Assembly: GCF_019334565.1 (NCBI RefSeq)
Contig: NZ_CP079724.1
Location: 1,323,001-1,387,000, forward strand
DNA length: 64,000 bases
DNA from: Streptococcus oralis
GTDB lineage: Bacteria > Bacillota > Bacilli > Lactobacillales > Streptococcaceae
Direction of reading: 5' to 3'
Shown here: in pieces, positions 18,950-28,818 of the stretch
Layout: the number at the start of each line of letters is the position of its first letter
Position numbering within the stretch: the stretch's first letter is position 1
Made by a program: the position numbers and the translations under genes
The notes under the pieces: model-generated
What the model was told of the DNA's origin: nothing
Databases searched by the model: none
What the model saw: the letters and a program-made list of their open reading frames with translations, nothing else

Positions 18950-19061
18950 CTTTATTATTTTATTACTGGACCAGTATAACAGAATTTGAAAGCCCTAGCA
19001 AGATATTTGACTGGAAAATATATTTATATAGTTTCTAATAACGATTTAATCTATCTATACA

Positions 19062-19096
19062 CGAAGAAAAACCTCCACATCAGGTGGAGGCCGTCT
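19062..19096 (-). terminator. Terminator of lctO
   Basis: CCTCCAC-CTGAT-GTGGAGG followed by TTTTTC on the minus strand, just after the lctO reading frame. Confidence 0.85.
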
Positions 19097-19102
19097 TCTT
19101 TA

Positions 19103-20239
19103 TCAATACAATTTTAAGTCACGAGGATCAACTGGGAAGGTTGGGTTGTATGGATTATGACGGAGTTTGAAGTGTTTAACATCCTCAATAGTCTGAGTTC
19201 CAGATAACTGCATGACTGTCTTCAATTCTGCATTCAAGTGCTCAAAGACTTGACGCACACCAACACTACCACCGAGAGCCAAACCATAAATAACAGGGCG
19301 ACCAATGGCTACCAAGTCTGCTCCAGAAGCCAAGGCTTTGAAGACGTGCTGACCACGACGAACACCAGAGTCAAAGACAATTGGCACACGTTTATCAACT
19401 GCTTCAGCTACTTCTTGAAGCGAGTCAAAGGATGCTGGTCCACCGTCGATTTAGCGGCCACCGTGGTTGGTTACCCAGATACCAGAAGCACCTGCGGCAA
19501 GCGAACGTTCAACGTCCTCACGGCACTGTGGCCCCTTGACATAGACAGGAAGACCAGAGTATGCAGCGATAAATTCAACATCGCGTGGAGACAAGCGTTG
19601 TTTGGCTGATTTGTAAACAAAGTCCATTGATTTTCCAGCACCTTCTGGCAGGTATTCCTCAACAATCGGCATGCCAACTGGGAAGACAAAACCATTGCGC
19701 TTATCGACCTCACGATTCCCCCCTACAGTTGCATCTGCCGTCAAGACAATCGCTTTGTAGCCTTCAGCCTTCACACGGTCCATGATATGGCGGTTAATTC
19801 CATCATCCTTACTAAAGTAAAATTGGAACCAATGAGGTGTTCCTTGAAGAGCTTCCGTAATTTCTGGAAGGTCAACGGTAGAGTAGGAACTAGTTGTATA
19901 GAGAGAACCAAATTCATGCACACCACGCGCAGTAGCTACTTCCCCCTGCTCATTTGCCAATTTATGAGCCGCAACAGGTGCCATAATAATTGGTGAAGAT
20001 AATTTTTCACCTGCAAATTCAATCTCTGTACTTGGATTTTCAACATCGCAAAGCGTATGCGGAACGATGAGTTTGTGGTTAAAGGCACGGATGTTCTCGC
20101 GTAAAGTGAAAGTATCCTCTGCTCCACTAGCGATATAACCAAAGGCAGCTTTAGGAATAACTTGTTGCGCCATTGGCTCCAAATCATAAGTGTTAATAAA
20201 ATCTACAGGTCCTTCTGCATTACTTGTTTTATATGACAT
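19103..20239 (-). pseudogene. lctO: L-lactate oxidase with an in-frame stop codon
   Basis: FMN-dependent alpha-hydroxy-acid oxidase that turns lactate and O2 into pyruvate and H2O2, feeding SpxB. The frame is open from ATG 20239 for 262 codons, ending VTNHGGR, then a TAA at 19453-19451. It then continues in the same frame for 115 codons (IDGGPASF... to DPRDLKLY). Without the stop it would be 378 residues, the normal length. The family reads HGGRQLDGG here, so the Gln codon CAA has probably become TAA. The catalytic His259 and Arg262 remain but the FMN-phosphate half ([19 protein letters not shown]) is cut off, so the product should be inactive. The promoter (TTGAAA-17-TAAGAT, 20316-20288) and ribosome site look intact, suggesting recent loss. 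Confidence 0.9.
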
Positions 20240-20257
20240 AAAGTGTCCTCCTTATTA

Positions 20258-20271
20258 AGTAAGCGTTTGCT
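20258..20271 (-). promoter_or_regulatory. Candidate cre site downstream of the lctO promoter
   Basis: Minus strand AGCAAACGCTTACT matches 11 of 14 positions of the cre consensus. It lies just downstream of the predicted start of transcription, where bound CcpA would block elongation. Confidence 0.45.
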
Positions 20272-20287
20272 TTGTCTTACATTAACA

Positions 20288-20316
20288 ATCTTACCTCTTT
20301 TTCAGAATCCTTTCAA
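20288..20316 (-). promoter_or_regulatory. Promoter of lctO
   Basis: Minus-strand TTGAAA (20316-20311), a 17-nt spacer and TAAGAT (20293-20288). Confidence 0.6.
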
Positions 20317-20439
20317 AAATTTTGTCTGGAAATTTCAAACTGATTATCTGAATATGCCCCAAAAAAGAGAGGACTCTCATTCTACCATTATCCTATATTC
20401 TTCTTTACCTTTAGGAACCTTTGTTTTATTGCCCACATA

Positions 20440-20474
20440 TAAAAATCAGGTAATCTTGTGACTACCTGATTTTC
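20440..20474. terminator. Terminator of the pyrFE operon
   Basis: AAAATCAGGTA / TACCTGATTTT, an 11-bp perfect stem just after the pyrE stop. Confidence 0.85.
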
Positions 20475-20480
20475 TATGTT

Positions 20481-21113
20481 TTAGGCATTTTGCCAATTTT
20501 CTTGGTCTTCTTTAAAGCGTTTTAGGAGGTCGAGTCCTTCTGGCGTGATGTAACCTTCTTCTTGGGCTAGGTGGATTAGTTCACTGTAGTTAGAAAGCGT
20601 CACCAATTTTACACCAGCATCTGCGAAGTTCTTATCTGCTTTTGGCAATTGATAGCTGAAAATCGCTACAACTCCAAGAACATCGGCTCCTTCGCGTTTG
20701 GCAGCTGCTACGGCTTCAAGAACAGAGCCACCCGTTGAAATGAGGTCTTCAACAACAACCATTTTTTGACCTTGGGCTACTCGGCCTTCGATTTGGTTAC
20801 CAGCTCCGTGGTCTTTTGGTTTGCTGCGGATGTAGGCAAAAGGCAAGTTCATCTTGTCAGCAATGATCGCTCCGTGTGGAATTCCTGCTGTCGCAGTTCC
20901 TGCTATCACTTCTACTTCTGGAAATTCTGCTTTAATAGCTTCCACAAAACCATTTTCAATTAGGGTACGAGTCTCTGGATAGGCAAGCGTCACACGGTTG
21001 TCAGTATAAATCGGCGATTTGATACCAGATGCCCAAGTGAAAGGCTCCTCTGGTTTGAGGTAAACGGCTTGAATTTTCAAGAGGTGGCTAGCGATATCTT
21101 TAGCAAGTGTCAT
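20481..21113 (-). CDS. pyrE: Orotate phosphoribosyltransferase
   Basis: Transfers phosphoribose from PRPP to orotate to form OMP in pyrimidine synthesis. The 210-residue type I PRTase has the PRPP-binding loop [18 protein letters not shown] (about 118-135) and the flexible catalytic loop with RSKPKDHG (about 95-102). ATG at 21113 follows AAAAGGAGAAGACT. It is downstream of pyrF with a gap of about 39 nt; PyrF uses its product. Confidence 0.96.
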   Translation of the reverse strand: MTLAKDIASHLLKIQAVYLKPEEPFTWASGIKSPIYTDNRVTLAYPETRTLIENGFVEAIKAEFPEVEVIAGTATAGIPHGAIIADKMNLPFAYIRSKPKDHGAGNQIEGRVAQGQKMVVVEDLISTGGSVLEAVAAAKREGADVLGVVAIFSYQLPKADKNFADAGVKLVTLSNYSELIHLAQEEGYITPEGLDLLKRFKEDQENWQNA

Positions 21114-21152
21114 AGTCTTCTCCTTTTGTTTTTATAATCTATTTCTTTAATT

Positions 21153-21848
21153 TTAGTCTTGGTTCCATTCATCCTTGATAGCATGATAAGCTGCAACAGG
21201 ATCCTCAGCTTGGGTAATGGGACGTCCCACTACGATATAGTCACTACCGATTTGATAAGCATCCGCTGGCGTCATGACACGTTTTTGGTCTCCAACCGCA
21301 GCTCCCGCTGGACGGATTCCCGGTGTCAAACAGATAAAATCTGAATTGGTGGCCTGCTTGATGAGTTGCACTTCCTGAGCTGAGCAAACGACACCATCCA
21401 AGCCCGCTTCAGCTGTCTTCTTGGCATAGTGAATGACCGATTCTTGAAGACTGGTTTGGATATTTTGAAAGTCTCTCATTTGTTCTTCAGAAGTTGAAGT
21501 CAATTGAGTGACAGCAATCAATTTTGCTTCTTTTCCAAGACCTTCACGCGCAGCCTTCATCATCTCCACACCACCAGCAGCATGAACATTGGTCATGTCC
21601 ACACCAAGCTGAGATAAGACCTTCATAGCAGATTTGACTGTATTGGGAATATCATGTAGCTTGAGGTCCAAAAAGACACTATGCCCTAGTGACTTCAAAT
21701 AACGGACAACTTCTGGACCTTCCGCATAATAAAGCTCCATTCCCACTTTTAAATAAAGACTTTCTTCTGCTGGGAAAAGAGATAAAAATTCCTTGACTGC
21801 CTCAAAACTAGGAAAATCAAGAGCAATAACTGGACGATGTTCACGCAT
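21153..21848 (-). CDS. pyrF: Orotidine 5'-phosphate decarboxylase
   Basis: Decarboxylates OMP to UMP, the last step of UMP synthesis. The 231-residue TIM barrel has the catalytic charge network in [14 protein letters not shown] (Asp-x-Lys-x-x-Asp, about residues 57-70), the phosphate loop near LTPGIRPAG (about 178-186), and IVVGRPIT at the C-terminal end. ATG at 21848 follows AAGGAGAAAGGT. It heads a two-gene pyrFE transcript behind a PyrR-type attenuator. Confidence 0.96.
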   Translation of the reverse strand: MREHRPVIALDFPSFEAVKEFLSLFPAEESLYLKVGMELYYAEGPEVVRYLKSLGHSVFLDLKLHDIPNTVKSAMKVLSQLGVDMTNVHAAGGVEMMKAAREGLGKEAKLIAVTQLTSTSEEQMRDFQNIQTSLQESVIHYAKKTAEAGLDGVVCSAQEVQLIKQATNSDFICLTPGIRPAGAAVGDQKRVMTPADAYQIGSDYIVVGRPITQAEDPVAAYHAIKDEWNQD

Positions 21849-21884
21849 ACCTTTCTCCTTTTACCTTTGTAAGCTAGAGAGCAT

Positions 21885-21974
21885 GAAAAAAGGAACCTGC
21901 CAACAGCAAGGTTCCACGAAAAATGGGTAGTCTCCACCCTTTCACCGTCTAACCTTAGCTGCCTCTCTGGACTG
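21885..21974 (-). promoter_or_regulatory. PyrR-dependent attenuator ahead of pyrF
   Basis: The minus-strand leader contains AGTCCAGAGAGGC (21973-21961), matching the PyrR-binding loop ARUCCNGNGAGGYU. It ends in terminator GGAACCT-TGCTGTTGGC-AGGTTCC-TTTTTT (21916-21885). With UMP, PyrR should stabilise the binding loop and let the terminator form. Confidence 0.88.
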
Positions 21975-21992
21975 CTTTAAAGGTTTTTTTCT

Positions 21993-22021
21993 ATTCTATT
22001 ATTTATAGTAGGACTTGTCAA
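21993..22021 (-). promoter_or_regulatory. Promoter of pyrFE
   Basis: Minus-strand TTGACA (22021-22016), a 17-nt spacer and TAGAAT (21998-21993). Confidence 0.8.
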
Positions 22022-22076
22022 GCAAAAACTCGAAACTAGACTTCTATACCATCCAAAATCAAGAGGAAAAGTTAGT

Positions 22077-23240
22077 CTAACGACTCTGTGATTGCTGGCT
22101 CGTTTGGCTTTGATTTCCCTGTTCTTCTTGTTTTTTCTTTTCTTCTTCCTGTTTTTTCTTCTCAGCTTCCTTGGCCTCTTGTTTGGCTTTTTCCTCAGCC
22201 TCTTCTATCAATTTATCCGCTATAGTATAGCTGTATACTCCAGCTTCCATATCGACTACACTCGGTTCTGACAATTGTGGCTTGATTTTGCTGTAATAAG
22301 GCAATTTCTTGCTCAATTCTGACAAGGGAACCAAAACCTCATCTGTATCCAGCATAGTAATTTTTAAAAGATCTGCTGTTGCCTTGCTTGGCGCTAATTC
22401 GATTTTCTGGATTTGACTCTTGATATCCTCACTGATGCTAGACAATCCTGTGATCAGTTCTTTCACCTGCTGCTCATCGTTAAAGGTAACTGTCAGATAA
22501 GTCTCAGGTAAGTTTAAGCGATCAACAGGAGTTGACTCTACTGTACCACTAGACAGAATAGGATAATGTTCTTCACCAGACACATAATAACCAACAATAT
22601 CGAATTCCTTGACCTCAATCGTAAAGTTAGTCGGAAATTGATAGTCAATCTTCGCTGATTCTATCCAATGATTGGACTTGATTCGCTCAGCGTATGTTTC
22701 CTTATCCAACAATAGAGCTAAAGTATAGTCGCTATCTTGAATTCCAGAAGCCTGTTTGATGTCATCCGCCTGCGTGTTACTATTTCCCTTAACCTCGATA
22801 TTTTTGATGGTCGAAAGTGGAGTCAATAGATAGACTGAAAGAAGGAGGACCAGGACACTTGGTACCAAGATACTCACAGCTCGCCAAATATGAACAGGCG
22901 CAATTTTAGGCTTGGCAGGTTTTTCTGGTTTCTCTGGTTTTTCTTTTTTCTTCTTCTCTTTTTCCTCTTTGACTTTTCGGTCATCCTTTTGAGATTTTTC
23001 TTCTTTTTCGGATGGTTCCTTGCTTGGACTTGAGGCTTCCTCATCTGACTCACTCGATGATTTCTTGGATTCCTCCAATAGTTTCGAGTTGGCTTCCTTA
23101 CGAGCTTGTTTTTCCTTTTCCTTCTCTTCAGCTAGGGCAGCTTCTTCCTCAGCCTTCTTCTTCAGGTATTCCTGGTTTCGTTTCTGCCATTCAGACAATT
23201 CTTGCTTCTTGTTTGATTCTTTTTTCTTATCCTTTGACAT
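22077..23240 (-). CDS. divIB: Cell division protein DivIB/FtsQ
   Basis: Bitopic membrane protein that works with FtsL/DivIC to activate septal peptidoglycan synthesis. The 387-residue protein has a long charged cytosolic tail (about 1-120, Lys/Glu/Ser-rich with EKPEKPAKPK), a single helix AVSILVPSVLVLLLSVYLL (about 126-144), and a POTRA domain starting TIKNIEVKGNSNTQADDIKQ. A beta domain follows, then a Lys/Glu/Gln-rich tail (about 340-387). The order murD-murG-divIB is the usual streptococcal division cluster; gaps are 2-9 nt. Confidence 0.95.
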   Translation of the reverse strand: MSKDKKKESNKKQELSEWQKRNQEYLKKKAEEEAALAEEKEKEKQARKEANSKLLEESKKSSSESDEEASSPSKEPSEKEEKSQKDDRKVKEEKEKKKKEKPEKPEKPAKPKIAPVHIWRAVSILVPSVLVLLLSVYLLTPLSTIKNIEVKGNSNTQADDIKQASGIQDSDYTLALLLDKETYAERIKSNHWIESAKIDYQFPTNFTIEVKEFDIVGYYVSGEEHYPILSSGTVESTPVDRLNLPETYLTVTFNDEQQVKELITGLSSISEDIKSQIQKIELAPSKATADLLKITMLDTDEVLVPLSELSKKLPYYSKIKPQLSEPSVVDMEAGVYSYTIADKLIEEAEEKAKQEAKEAEKKKQEEEKKKQEEQGNQSQTSQQSQSR

Positions 23241-23249
23241 TGATATTCC

Positions 23250-24308
23250 TTATGCTAGGTCTTTTCTTAGTAGATCATAAAAATCTGCAAGAGATTTCAA
23301 TTCAGTCGAAGCTTTCATGCTAGCTTGGTATTGGTCCTTGTGACTAAGCAAGTGACTGAGTTTCGCCTCCAAGCTTTCCAAGGTCAAGTCACTTTCTTGA
23401 AGTTCTTCTGCGTAGCCTTTCTTAACAAAGTAAGCCGCATTTTCAATCTGGTCTCCTCGACTTGCTTCACGACCTAATGGTACGATGAGATGGAGTTTCG
23501 CCATGGCCAAGAGCTCGAAAATCGTATTGGCACCACCACGCGTCACTACTACATCTGCCATCTCCATCAAGGGTTGATAGAGATCCGTCACATAATCAAC
23601 ACGAAAGAGATTTTGACTCAACTCATTGAGGCTAGAATCTCCAGTGAGATTGATAATATTGTAGCGCTCTGTCAGTTCTTGCTTATGATCAGTCACCAAT
23701 TGGTTAAATACACGAGCTCCTGCAGAACCACCAACAAACAATACCGTTGGCAATTTAGGATCAAAGTGGGTTTGGATATCCACCAATTCATCTGGTTCAG
23801 GAGTGTTTTGGTCTGAAACCTTGGTCACAGCCCCCACATGCTCGACCTTTACGAGACCAGCAGCCTGCTCAAAGGTTGAATACATCTTGGTCGCAAATTT
23901 ATAGGCGATTTTATTGGCCAAGCCCATGGACAGGTCCGATTCGTGAATAAAGACAGGCACTCCTGACACACGCGCAGCGATAACCGGCGGTACAGAGACA
24001 AAGCCTCCCTTTGAAAAAAGGGCCTGTGGACGCAGTCGTAACATGATAAAGAGGGATTGGACAATTCCCCAACCAACTTTAAACACATCCAGCATATTTT
24101 GCCAAGAGAAATAGCGGCGCAACTTCCCAGTCGCAATGGAGTGGAAGGTAACATTCAAGCCTGACTTGAGGATTTCTTGGTGTTCGATTCCGTGCTTGTC
24201 ACCGATATAGTGAACTTCCCAGTCGTCTTCGATGAACTTAGGCATTAACAAAAGGTTGAGGGTGACGTGTCCAACCGTCCCCCCACCTGTAAAGACAATT
24301 TTTTTCAT
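23250..24308 (-). CDS. murG: UDP-GlcNAc:undecaprenyl-pyrophosphoryl-MurNAc-pentapeptide GlcNAc transferase
   Basis: Converts lipid I to lipid II on the inner membrane face. The 352-residue GT28 enzyme has the N-terminal glycine loop [14 protein letters not shown] (about 6-19), [13 protein letters not shown] in the acceptor domain, and the donor-domain segment [16 protein letters not shown] (about 260-275). ATG at 24308 begins 1 nt after the murD stop region, consistent with coupling. Confidence 0.96.
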   Translation of the reverse strand: MKKIVFTGGGTVGHVTLNLLLMPKFIEDDWEVHYIGDKHGIEHQEILKSGLNVTFHSIATGKLRRYFSWQNMLDVFKVGWGIVQSLFIMLRLRPQALFSKGGFVSVPPVIAARVSGVPVFIHESDLSMGLANKIAYKFATKMYSTFEQAAGLVKVEHVGAVTKVSDQNTPEPDELVDIQTHFDPKLPTVLFVGGSAGARVFNQLVTDHKQELTERYNIINLTGDSSLNELSQNLFRVDYVTDLYQPLMEMADVVVTRGGANTIFELLAMAKLHLIVPLGREASRGDQIENAAYFVKKGYAEELQESDLTLESLEAKLSHLLSHKDQYQASMKASTELKSLADFYDLLRKDLA

Positions 24309-24309
24309 A

Positions 24310-25662
24310 TTATTCCTTTAACTCCGCTACTGTGTCGATAAAGAGGTCGCCACGTGCTTCAAAGTTAGCATACATATCCCAGCTAGCATTGGCAGGACTG
24401 AGGAGAACCACATCTCCTTGAGTCGCGAGCTCATAAGCCTTGCGGGTCGCATCAGCAATATCTGTCGCATCTACATAAGCCACACCAGCCTTATCCGCTG
24501 CCCGTTTGACACGTTCTGCAGATTGACCGAGGATAACCATCTTCTTGACCCCAGTAATATCTGGCACCAATTCGTCAAACTCATTTCCACGGTCCAAACC
24601 ACCTGCGATTAAGATAACCTTACTGTTGTCAAATCCTGACAAGGCTTTTTGAGTAGCCAAGATATTGGTTGACTTACTATCGTTATAGAATTTGACACCC
24701 TTGATTTCATCCACAAATTGGAGACGGTGTTTGACACCTCCAAAGGCTGAAAGAGTTTCCTTGATGGTTTGGTTATCCACACCACGGAGCTTGGCTACAG
24801 CAATAGTCGCAAGGGCATTTTCTACATTGTGGCTACCTGGAACACCGATTTCACTAGCTACCATGACCACTTCTCCACGGAAGTAGAGTTGACCATCTTC
24901 CAAATAAGCTCCATCAACCTTTTCCTGTGTTGAAAATGGTACAACAGTAGCTTGTGTTTTGGTAGCCAATTCTTTTGCCAAATCTTGGTTAAAGTTCAAG
25001 ACAAGGAAATCAGCTGCTGTCATCTTGTTCTGGATATTCCACTTAGCTGCCACATACTCCTCAAAAGAACCATGATAGTCGATATGAGTGGGCATGAGGT
25101 TGGTAATAACCGCAATCTCAGGATGGAATTCTTGGACACCCATCAGTTGGAAAGAAGAAAGTTCCATGACGAGCGTATCCTTGGCTGTCGCAGTTTGAGC
25201 CACTTGACTAGCAGGATAGCCGATGTTCCCTGACAAGAGACCGCGTTGACCAGCAGCAGTTAAAACTTCCCCAATCATCGTCGTTGTAGTTGTTTTCCCA
25301 TTTGAACCAGTGATACCGATAATTGGAGCATCTGAAATCAAGTAAGCCAATTCCACCTCAGTCAAAACTGGAATCCCTTTTGCCAATGCTTTTTCAATCA
25401 TGGGATTGCTATACGGAATCCCTGGATTTTTCACCATCAGAGCGAAATCTTCATCCAAGAGCTCCAAAGGATGCCCACCAGTGACAACCTTAATCCCATC
25501 TTCTAGTAAACTTTGCGCAGCAGGATTTTCTTCAAAAGGCTTGCCGTCATTTACTGTCACAATGGCACCCAGCTTGTCCAACAAACGGGCCGCAGACTCA
25601 CCAGACTTAGCCAAACCTAAAACAAGGACTTTCTTATTTTTAAATTGATCGATTACTTTCAT
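24310..25662 (-). CDS. murD: UDP-N-acetylmuramoylalanine-D-glutamate ligase
   Basis: Adds D-glutamate to UDP-MurNAc-L-Ala in the cytosol. The 450-residue Mur ligase has an N-terminal Rossmann-like domain ([10 protein letters not shown]), the ATP loop [14 protein letters not shown] (about 113-126), a central domain with [16 protein letters not shown], and a C-terminal domain with AGGLDRG and [10 protein letters not shown]. First gene of murD-murG-divIB; ATG at 25662 follows GGAGTTTGAGAC. Confidence 0.97.
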   Translation of the reverse strand: MKVIDQFKNKKVLVLGLAKSGESAARLLDKLGAIVTVNDGKPFEENPAAQSLLEDGIKVVTGGHPLELLDEDFALMVKNPGIPYSNPMIEKALAKGIPVLTEVELAYLISDAPIIGITGSNGKTTTTTMIGEVLTAAGQRGLLSGNIGYPASQVAQTATAKDTLVMELSSFQLMGVQEFHPEIAVITNLMPTHIDYHGSFEEYVAAKWNIQNKMTAADFLVLNFNQDLAKELATKTQATVVPFSTQEKVDGAYLEDGQLYFRGEVVMVASEIGVPGSHNVENALATIAVAKLRGVDNQTIKETLSAFGGVKHRLQFVDEIKGVKFYNDSKSTNILATQKALSGFDNSKVILIAGGLDRGNEFDELVPDITGVKKMVILGQSAERVKRAADKAGVAYVDATDIADATRKAYELATQGDVVLLSPANASWDMYANFEARGDLFIDTVAELKE

Positions 25663-25750
25663 GTCTCAAACTCCATTTCTACTTCTACTATTTTACCATT
25701 TTTATGGAAATAATACTAAACGAAAATGCTCTAGCCTTCATTCTAGCATA

Positions 25751-25782
25751 GAAAAAGAGAGCCATAGCCCTCTTTCTCTTTA
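25751..25782 (-). terminator. Terminator after the DUF3165-like gene
   Basis: GAAAAAGAGAG-CCATAG-CCCTCTTTCTCTTT hairpin overlapping the stop codon, ending the typA transcript before murD. Confidence 0.6.
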
Positions 25783-26034
25783 TCTTCTTCTGCTCTTTTT
25801 TACAGACATGAGCGTAATGTCTCTCAAGCTAAAGTAGGCTAGAGCCAGCATGGCGATTGTGACAAAGAATTCTGTCGGTAATTGGAAGATTTGCAAGATG
25901 GACAACATCAGCAAAATCAAGAGTGCAACAACTACAAAGACCAAGATAACGATGTTGACTGTTCCTTTGATACTTTGGGGTGTCGCAAATACATAGAGTA
26001 GTAATAAGAGTATCCCTATGATTAAATAGACCAT
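25780..26034 (-). CDS. Small membrane protein, DUF3165-like
   Basis: An 84-residue very hydrophobic protein with two or three predicted helices (about 2-16, 24-48, 52-68) and a basic tail (SVKKSRRR) expected in the cytosol. It resembles the streptococcal DUF3165 family, of unknown function, usually found after typA. It is about 20 nt downstream of typA and probably co-transcribed. No catalytic motif is visible. Confidence 0.75.
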   Translation of the reverse strand: MVYLIIGILLLLLYVFATPQSIKGTVNIVILVFVVVALLILLMLSILQIFQLPTEFFVTIAMLALAYFSLRDITLMSVKKSRRR

Positions 26035-26053
26035 CTTTATCTCTTTCTAGCTC

Positions 26054-27895
26054 TTATTCAGCTGATTTTTTCTTTTTGTTGGCTTTCTCACGCTCTGCCT
26101 TGTTGAGAATTTGCTTACGCAAACGGATTGACTCAGGCGTTACTTCCATGTACTCATCGTCGTTCAAGAACTCAAGAGACTCTTCAAGGGTCAAGATACG
26201 AGGTGTCTTGATAACCGCTGTTTGGTCCTTGGTTGCAGAACGAACGTTGGTCATTTGTTTGGCCTTAGTGATGTTAACTGTCAAATCGTTTTCACGAGAG
26301 TTTTCACCAATGATCATTCCTTCGTAAACCTCAGTACCTGGGTTGACAAAGATGGTTCCACGTTCTTCGATAGACATGATTGAGTAAGTTGTAGCCTTAC
26401 CAGCATCAATAGAAACAAGGGCACCACGGTGACGTCCACCAATTTCTCCTGGAATCAATGGCAAGTATTGGTCAAAGGTATGGTTCATAATACCGTAACC
26501 ACGAGTCATTGACAAGAACTCAGTTGAGTAACCGATCAAACCACGCGCTGGAACTAGGAAGACCAAACGAGTTTGACCATTACCAGTTGAAATCATATCC
26601 AACATTTCACCCTTACGTTCAGAAAGGCTTTGGATAACAGATCCTTGGTATTCTTCTGGAGTATCGATTTGAACACGTTCAAATGGCTCACATTTAACAC
26701 CGTCGATTTCTTTTACAATAACCTCTGGACGAGATACTTGAAGTTCATAACCCTCACGACGCATGGTTTCGATAAGGATTGACAAGTGCAATTCTCCACG
26801 TCCTGAGACAGTCCATTTATCTGGTGAGTCCGTTGGGTCAACACGAAGGGAAACGTCTGTTTGCAATTCTGCTTGCAAGCGTTCTTCCACCTTACGAGAA
26901 GTCACCCATTTACCTTCTTTACCAGCAAATGGTGAGTTGTTGACCAAGAAAGTCATTTGAAGCGTTGGCTCATCGATGTGAAGGATTGGAAGAGGCTCAA
27001 CTGCATCTGTCGGTGTAATCGTCTCACCAACAAAGATATCTTCCATACCTGAAACGGCAATCAAGTCACCTGCTTTTGCTTCTTGGATTTCACGACGTTC
27101 CAAACCAAAGAAACCGAAAAGTTTTGTAACACGGAAGTTCTTCGTTGTACCATCTAGTTTAGAAAGGGTAACTTGGTCCCCAACTTTCACACTACCACGG
27201 AAGACACGACCAATACCGATACGTCCTACGAAGTCATTGTAGTCCAAAAGTGATACTTGGAATTGAAGTGGTTCATCTGAGTTGTCCACTGGAGCAGGGA
27301 TATGGTCGATAATGGTATCAAAGATTGGTGCCATTGTTTTTTCTTGATCAGCTGGATCGTCTGACAATGAAGAAGTTCCGTTGATAGCTGAAGCATACAC
27401 CACTGGGAAATCAAGCTGGTCATCGTCTGCACCAAGCTCAATGAAGAGCTCCAATACTTCGTCTACTACTTCTGCTGGACGAGCTGATGGTTTATCGATT
27501 TTGTTGACAACCACGATTGGAACAAGGTCTTGTTCCAAGGCTTTTTTCAATACGAAACGAGTCTGTGGCATGGTTCCTTCGTAGGCATCTACGACCAAGA
27601 CAACACCGTCAACCATTTTCATGATACGCTCAACTTCTCCACCGAAGTCCGCGTGTCCTGGTGTGTCCATGATGTTGATACGAGTTCCGTTGTAAGCAAC
27701 GGCTGTATTTTTCGCAAGGATGGTAATTCCACGCTCTTTTTCGATATCGTTTGAGTCCATAGCGCGCTCTGCCAATTCAGTACGTGCATCAAGCGTTTCT
27801 GATTGCTTCAATAATTCGTCAACGAGGGTTATTTTACCGTGGTCAACGTGGGCGATAATCGCAATGTTACGGATATCTTCTCTTAATTTTGTCAT
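26054..27895 (-). CDS. typA: Ribosome-associated GTPase TypA/BipA with altered P-loop
   Basis: Translational GTPase of the EF-G class that helps ribosome assembly and stress or cold growth. The 613-residue protein has all domains: G domain (1-~195), beta-barrel domain II, domain III, EF-G domain V-like region and the BipA-specific C-terminus. G motifs seen are [12 protein letters not shown] (G3), [10 protein letters not shown] (G4) and the switch I ERGITIL. The P-loop reads AHVDHGKIT: the Thr directly after Lys21, which coordinates Mg2+ in this family, is Ile22 (codon ATA). GTP binding or hydrolysis should be impaired if this is real. ATG at 27895 follows GAGGAAATC. Confidence 0.95.
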   Translation of the reverse strand: MTKLREDIRNIAIIAHVDHGKITLVDELLKQSETLDARTELAERAMDSNDIEKERGITILAKNTAVAYNGTRINIMDTPGHADFGGEVERIMKMVDGVVLVVDAYEGTMPQTRFVLKKALEQDLVPIVVVNKIDKPSARPAEVVDEVLELFIELGADDDQLDFPVVYASAINGTSSLSDDPADQEKTMAPIFDTIIDHIPAPVDNSDEPLQFQVSLLDYNDFVGRIGIGRVFRGSVKVGDQVTLSKLDGTTKNFRVTKLFGFFGLERREIQEAKAGDLIAVSGMEDIFVGETITPTDAVEPLPILHIDEPTLQMTFLVNNSPFAGKEGKWVTSRKVEERLQAELQTDVSLRVDPTDSPDKWTVSGRGELHLSILIETMRREGYELQVSRPEVIVKEIDGVKCEPFERVQIDTPEEYQGSVIQSLSERKGEMLDMISTGNGQTRLVFLVPARGLIGYSTEFLSMTRGYGIMNHTFDQYLPLIPGEIGGRHRGALVSIDAGKATTYSIMSIEERGTIFVNPGTEVYEGMIIGENSRENDLTVNITKAKQMTNVRSATKDQTAVIKTPRILTLEESLEFLNDDEYMEVTPESIRLRKQILNKAEREKANKKKKSAE

Positions 27896-28053
27896 GATTT
27901 CCTCTAATATTTAAATTTTTATTTCTAACTGAACAATTATACCACAGTCTCATTCAAAAATCACAGTTCAGCTAAGTGTAAATGTTTTCACTCTGCTTTT
28001 CTAGTCAAGGCAACTCTTTTCAAAGTCAGAGACTTATGATAAGATAAGCTGGT

Positions 28054-28779
28054 ATGCGTTTAGATAGATTATTAGCCCAAGAAAAGGTCAGTCGCAAGGC
28101 TATGAAACAGGCTCTATTAAAAAAAGAAATCCTAGTGGACGATTGTCCAGCCAGCTCCCTGGCTCAAAATATCGACACTGGGTTGCAGAAATTAGTCTTT
28201 CAAGGACGACAAATCCAAGGCTACGAGCACACCTACCTCCTGCTGCATAAGCCAAACGGAGTCGTTACAGCTAGCAAGGATAAGAAACTTCCAACCGTCA
28301 TGGACCTCCTTCCACCTGACAGCCAGTCTGACCAGCTCTATGCTATCGGCAGACTAGACCGCGATACCACGGGACTGCTGCTTTTGACAGACAATGGACC
28401 TCTTGGCTTCCAACTCCTTCATCCCCAGTACCATGTCGATAAATCCTATCAAGTGGTAGTAAACGGACCGCTCACGTCAGACCATATCCAAAAGTTCAAG
28501 GATGGAATTGTCTTTTTAGATGGGACCACTTGTAAACCTGCTCAGCTAGAAATTCTAGACATAAGCCCAACAGAGAGCCATGCCTCTATTACCATCTCAG
28601 AAGGAAAATTTCATCAAGTTAAAAAAATGTTCCTCTCAGTTGGTGTCAAGGTGACTGCCCTAAAACGCGTCCAATTCGGTGACTTTACATTAGACCCAGA
28701 ACTAGCAGAAGGGCAATACCGTCCCTTGAATCCAGAGGAATTGGAAATCATTAAAAACTATTTAGAAAAAAGTGGATAA
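28054..28779 (+). CDS. 16S rRNA pseudouridine synthase, RsuA family
   Basis: A 241-residue enzyme that isomerises a uridine in small-subunit rRNA (position 516 in E. coli numbering is typical for this family). An N-terminal S4 domain (about 1-55, MRLDRLLAQEKVSRKAMKQA) is followed by the catalytic domain with IGRLDRDTTGLLLLT (catalytic Asp in RLD, about 105-119) and ISEGKFHQVKKMF (about 190-202). ATG at 28054 has no clear ribosome site; a -10-like TATGAT lies 13 nt upstream, so the leader may be very short. Confidence 0.9.
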   Translation: MRLDRLLAQEKVSRKAMKQALLKKEILVDDCPASSLAQNIDTGLQKLVFQGRQIQGYEHTYLLLHKPNGVVTASKDKKLPTVMDLLPPDSQSDQLYAIGRLDRDTTGLLLLTDNGPLGFQLLHPQYHVDKSYQVVVNGPLTSDHIQKFKDGIVFLDGTTCKPAQLEILDISPTESHASITISEGKFHQVKKMFLSVGVKVTALKRVQFGDFTLDPELAEGQYRPLNPEELEIIKNYLEKSG

Positions 28780-28780
28780 A

Positions 28781-28812
28781 AGAAAAAAGCTTTAAATTTA
28801 AAGCTTTTTTAA
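28781..28812. terminator. Bidirectional terminator after the pseudouridine synthase gene
   Basis: AAAAAAGCTTTAAATTTAAAGCTTTTTT is a perfect palindrome with A and T runs. Confidence 0.85.
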
Positions 28813-28818
28813 TCTTCT

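Larger units (their letters stand above)
18719..19034 (-). repeat. TPP cassette, copy 2 of the direct repeat
   Basis: About 316 bp, nearly identical to 17626-17938 including promoter, aptamer, terminator and downstream tail. It ends where the tenA_E leader begins, so both transcripts should respond alike to TPP. Confidence 0.95.
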
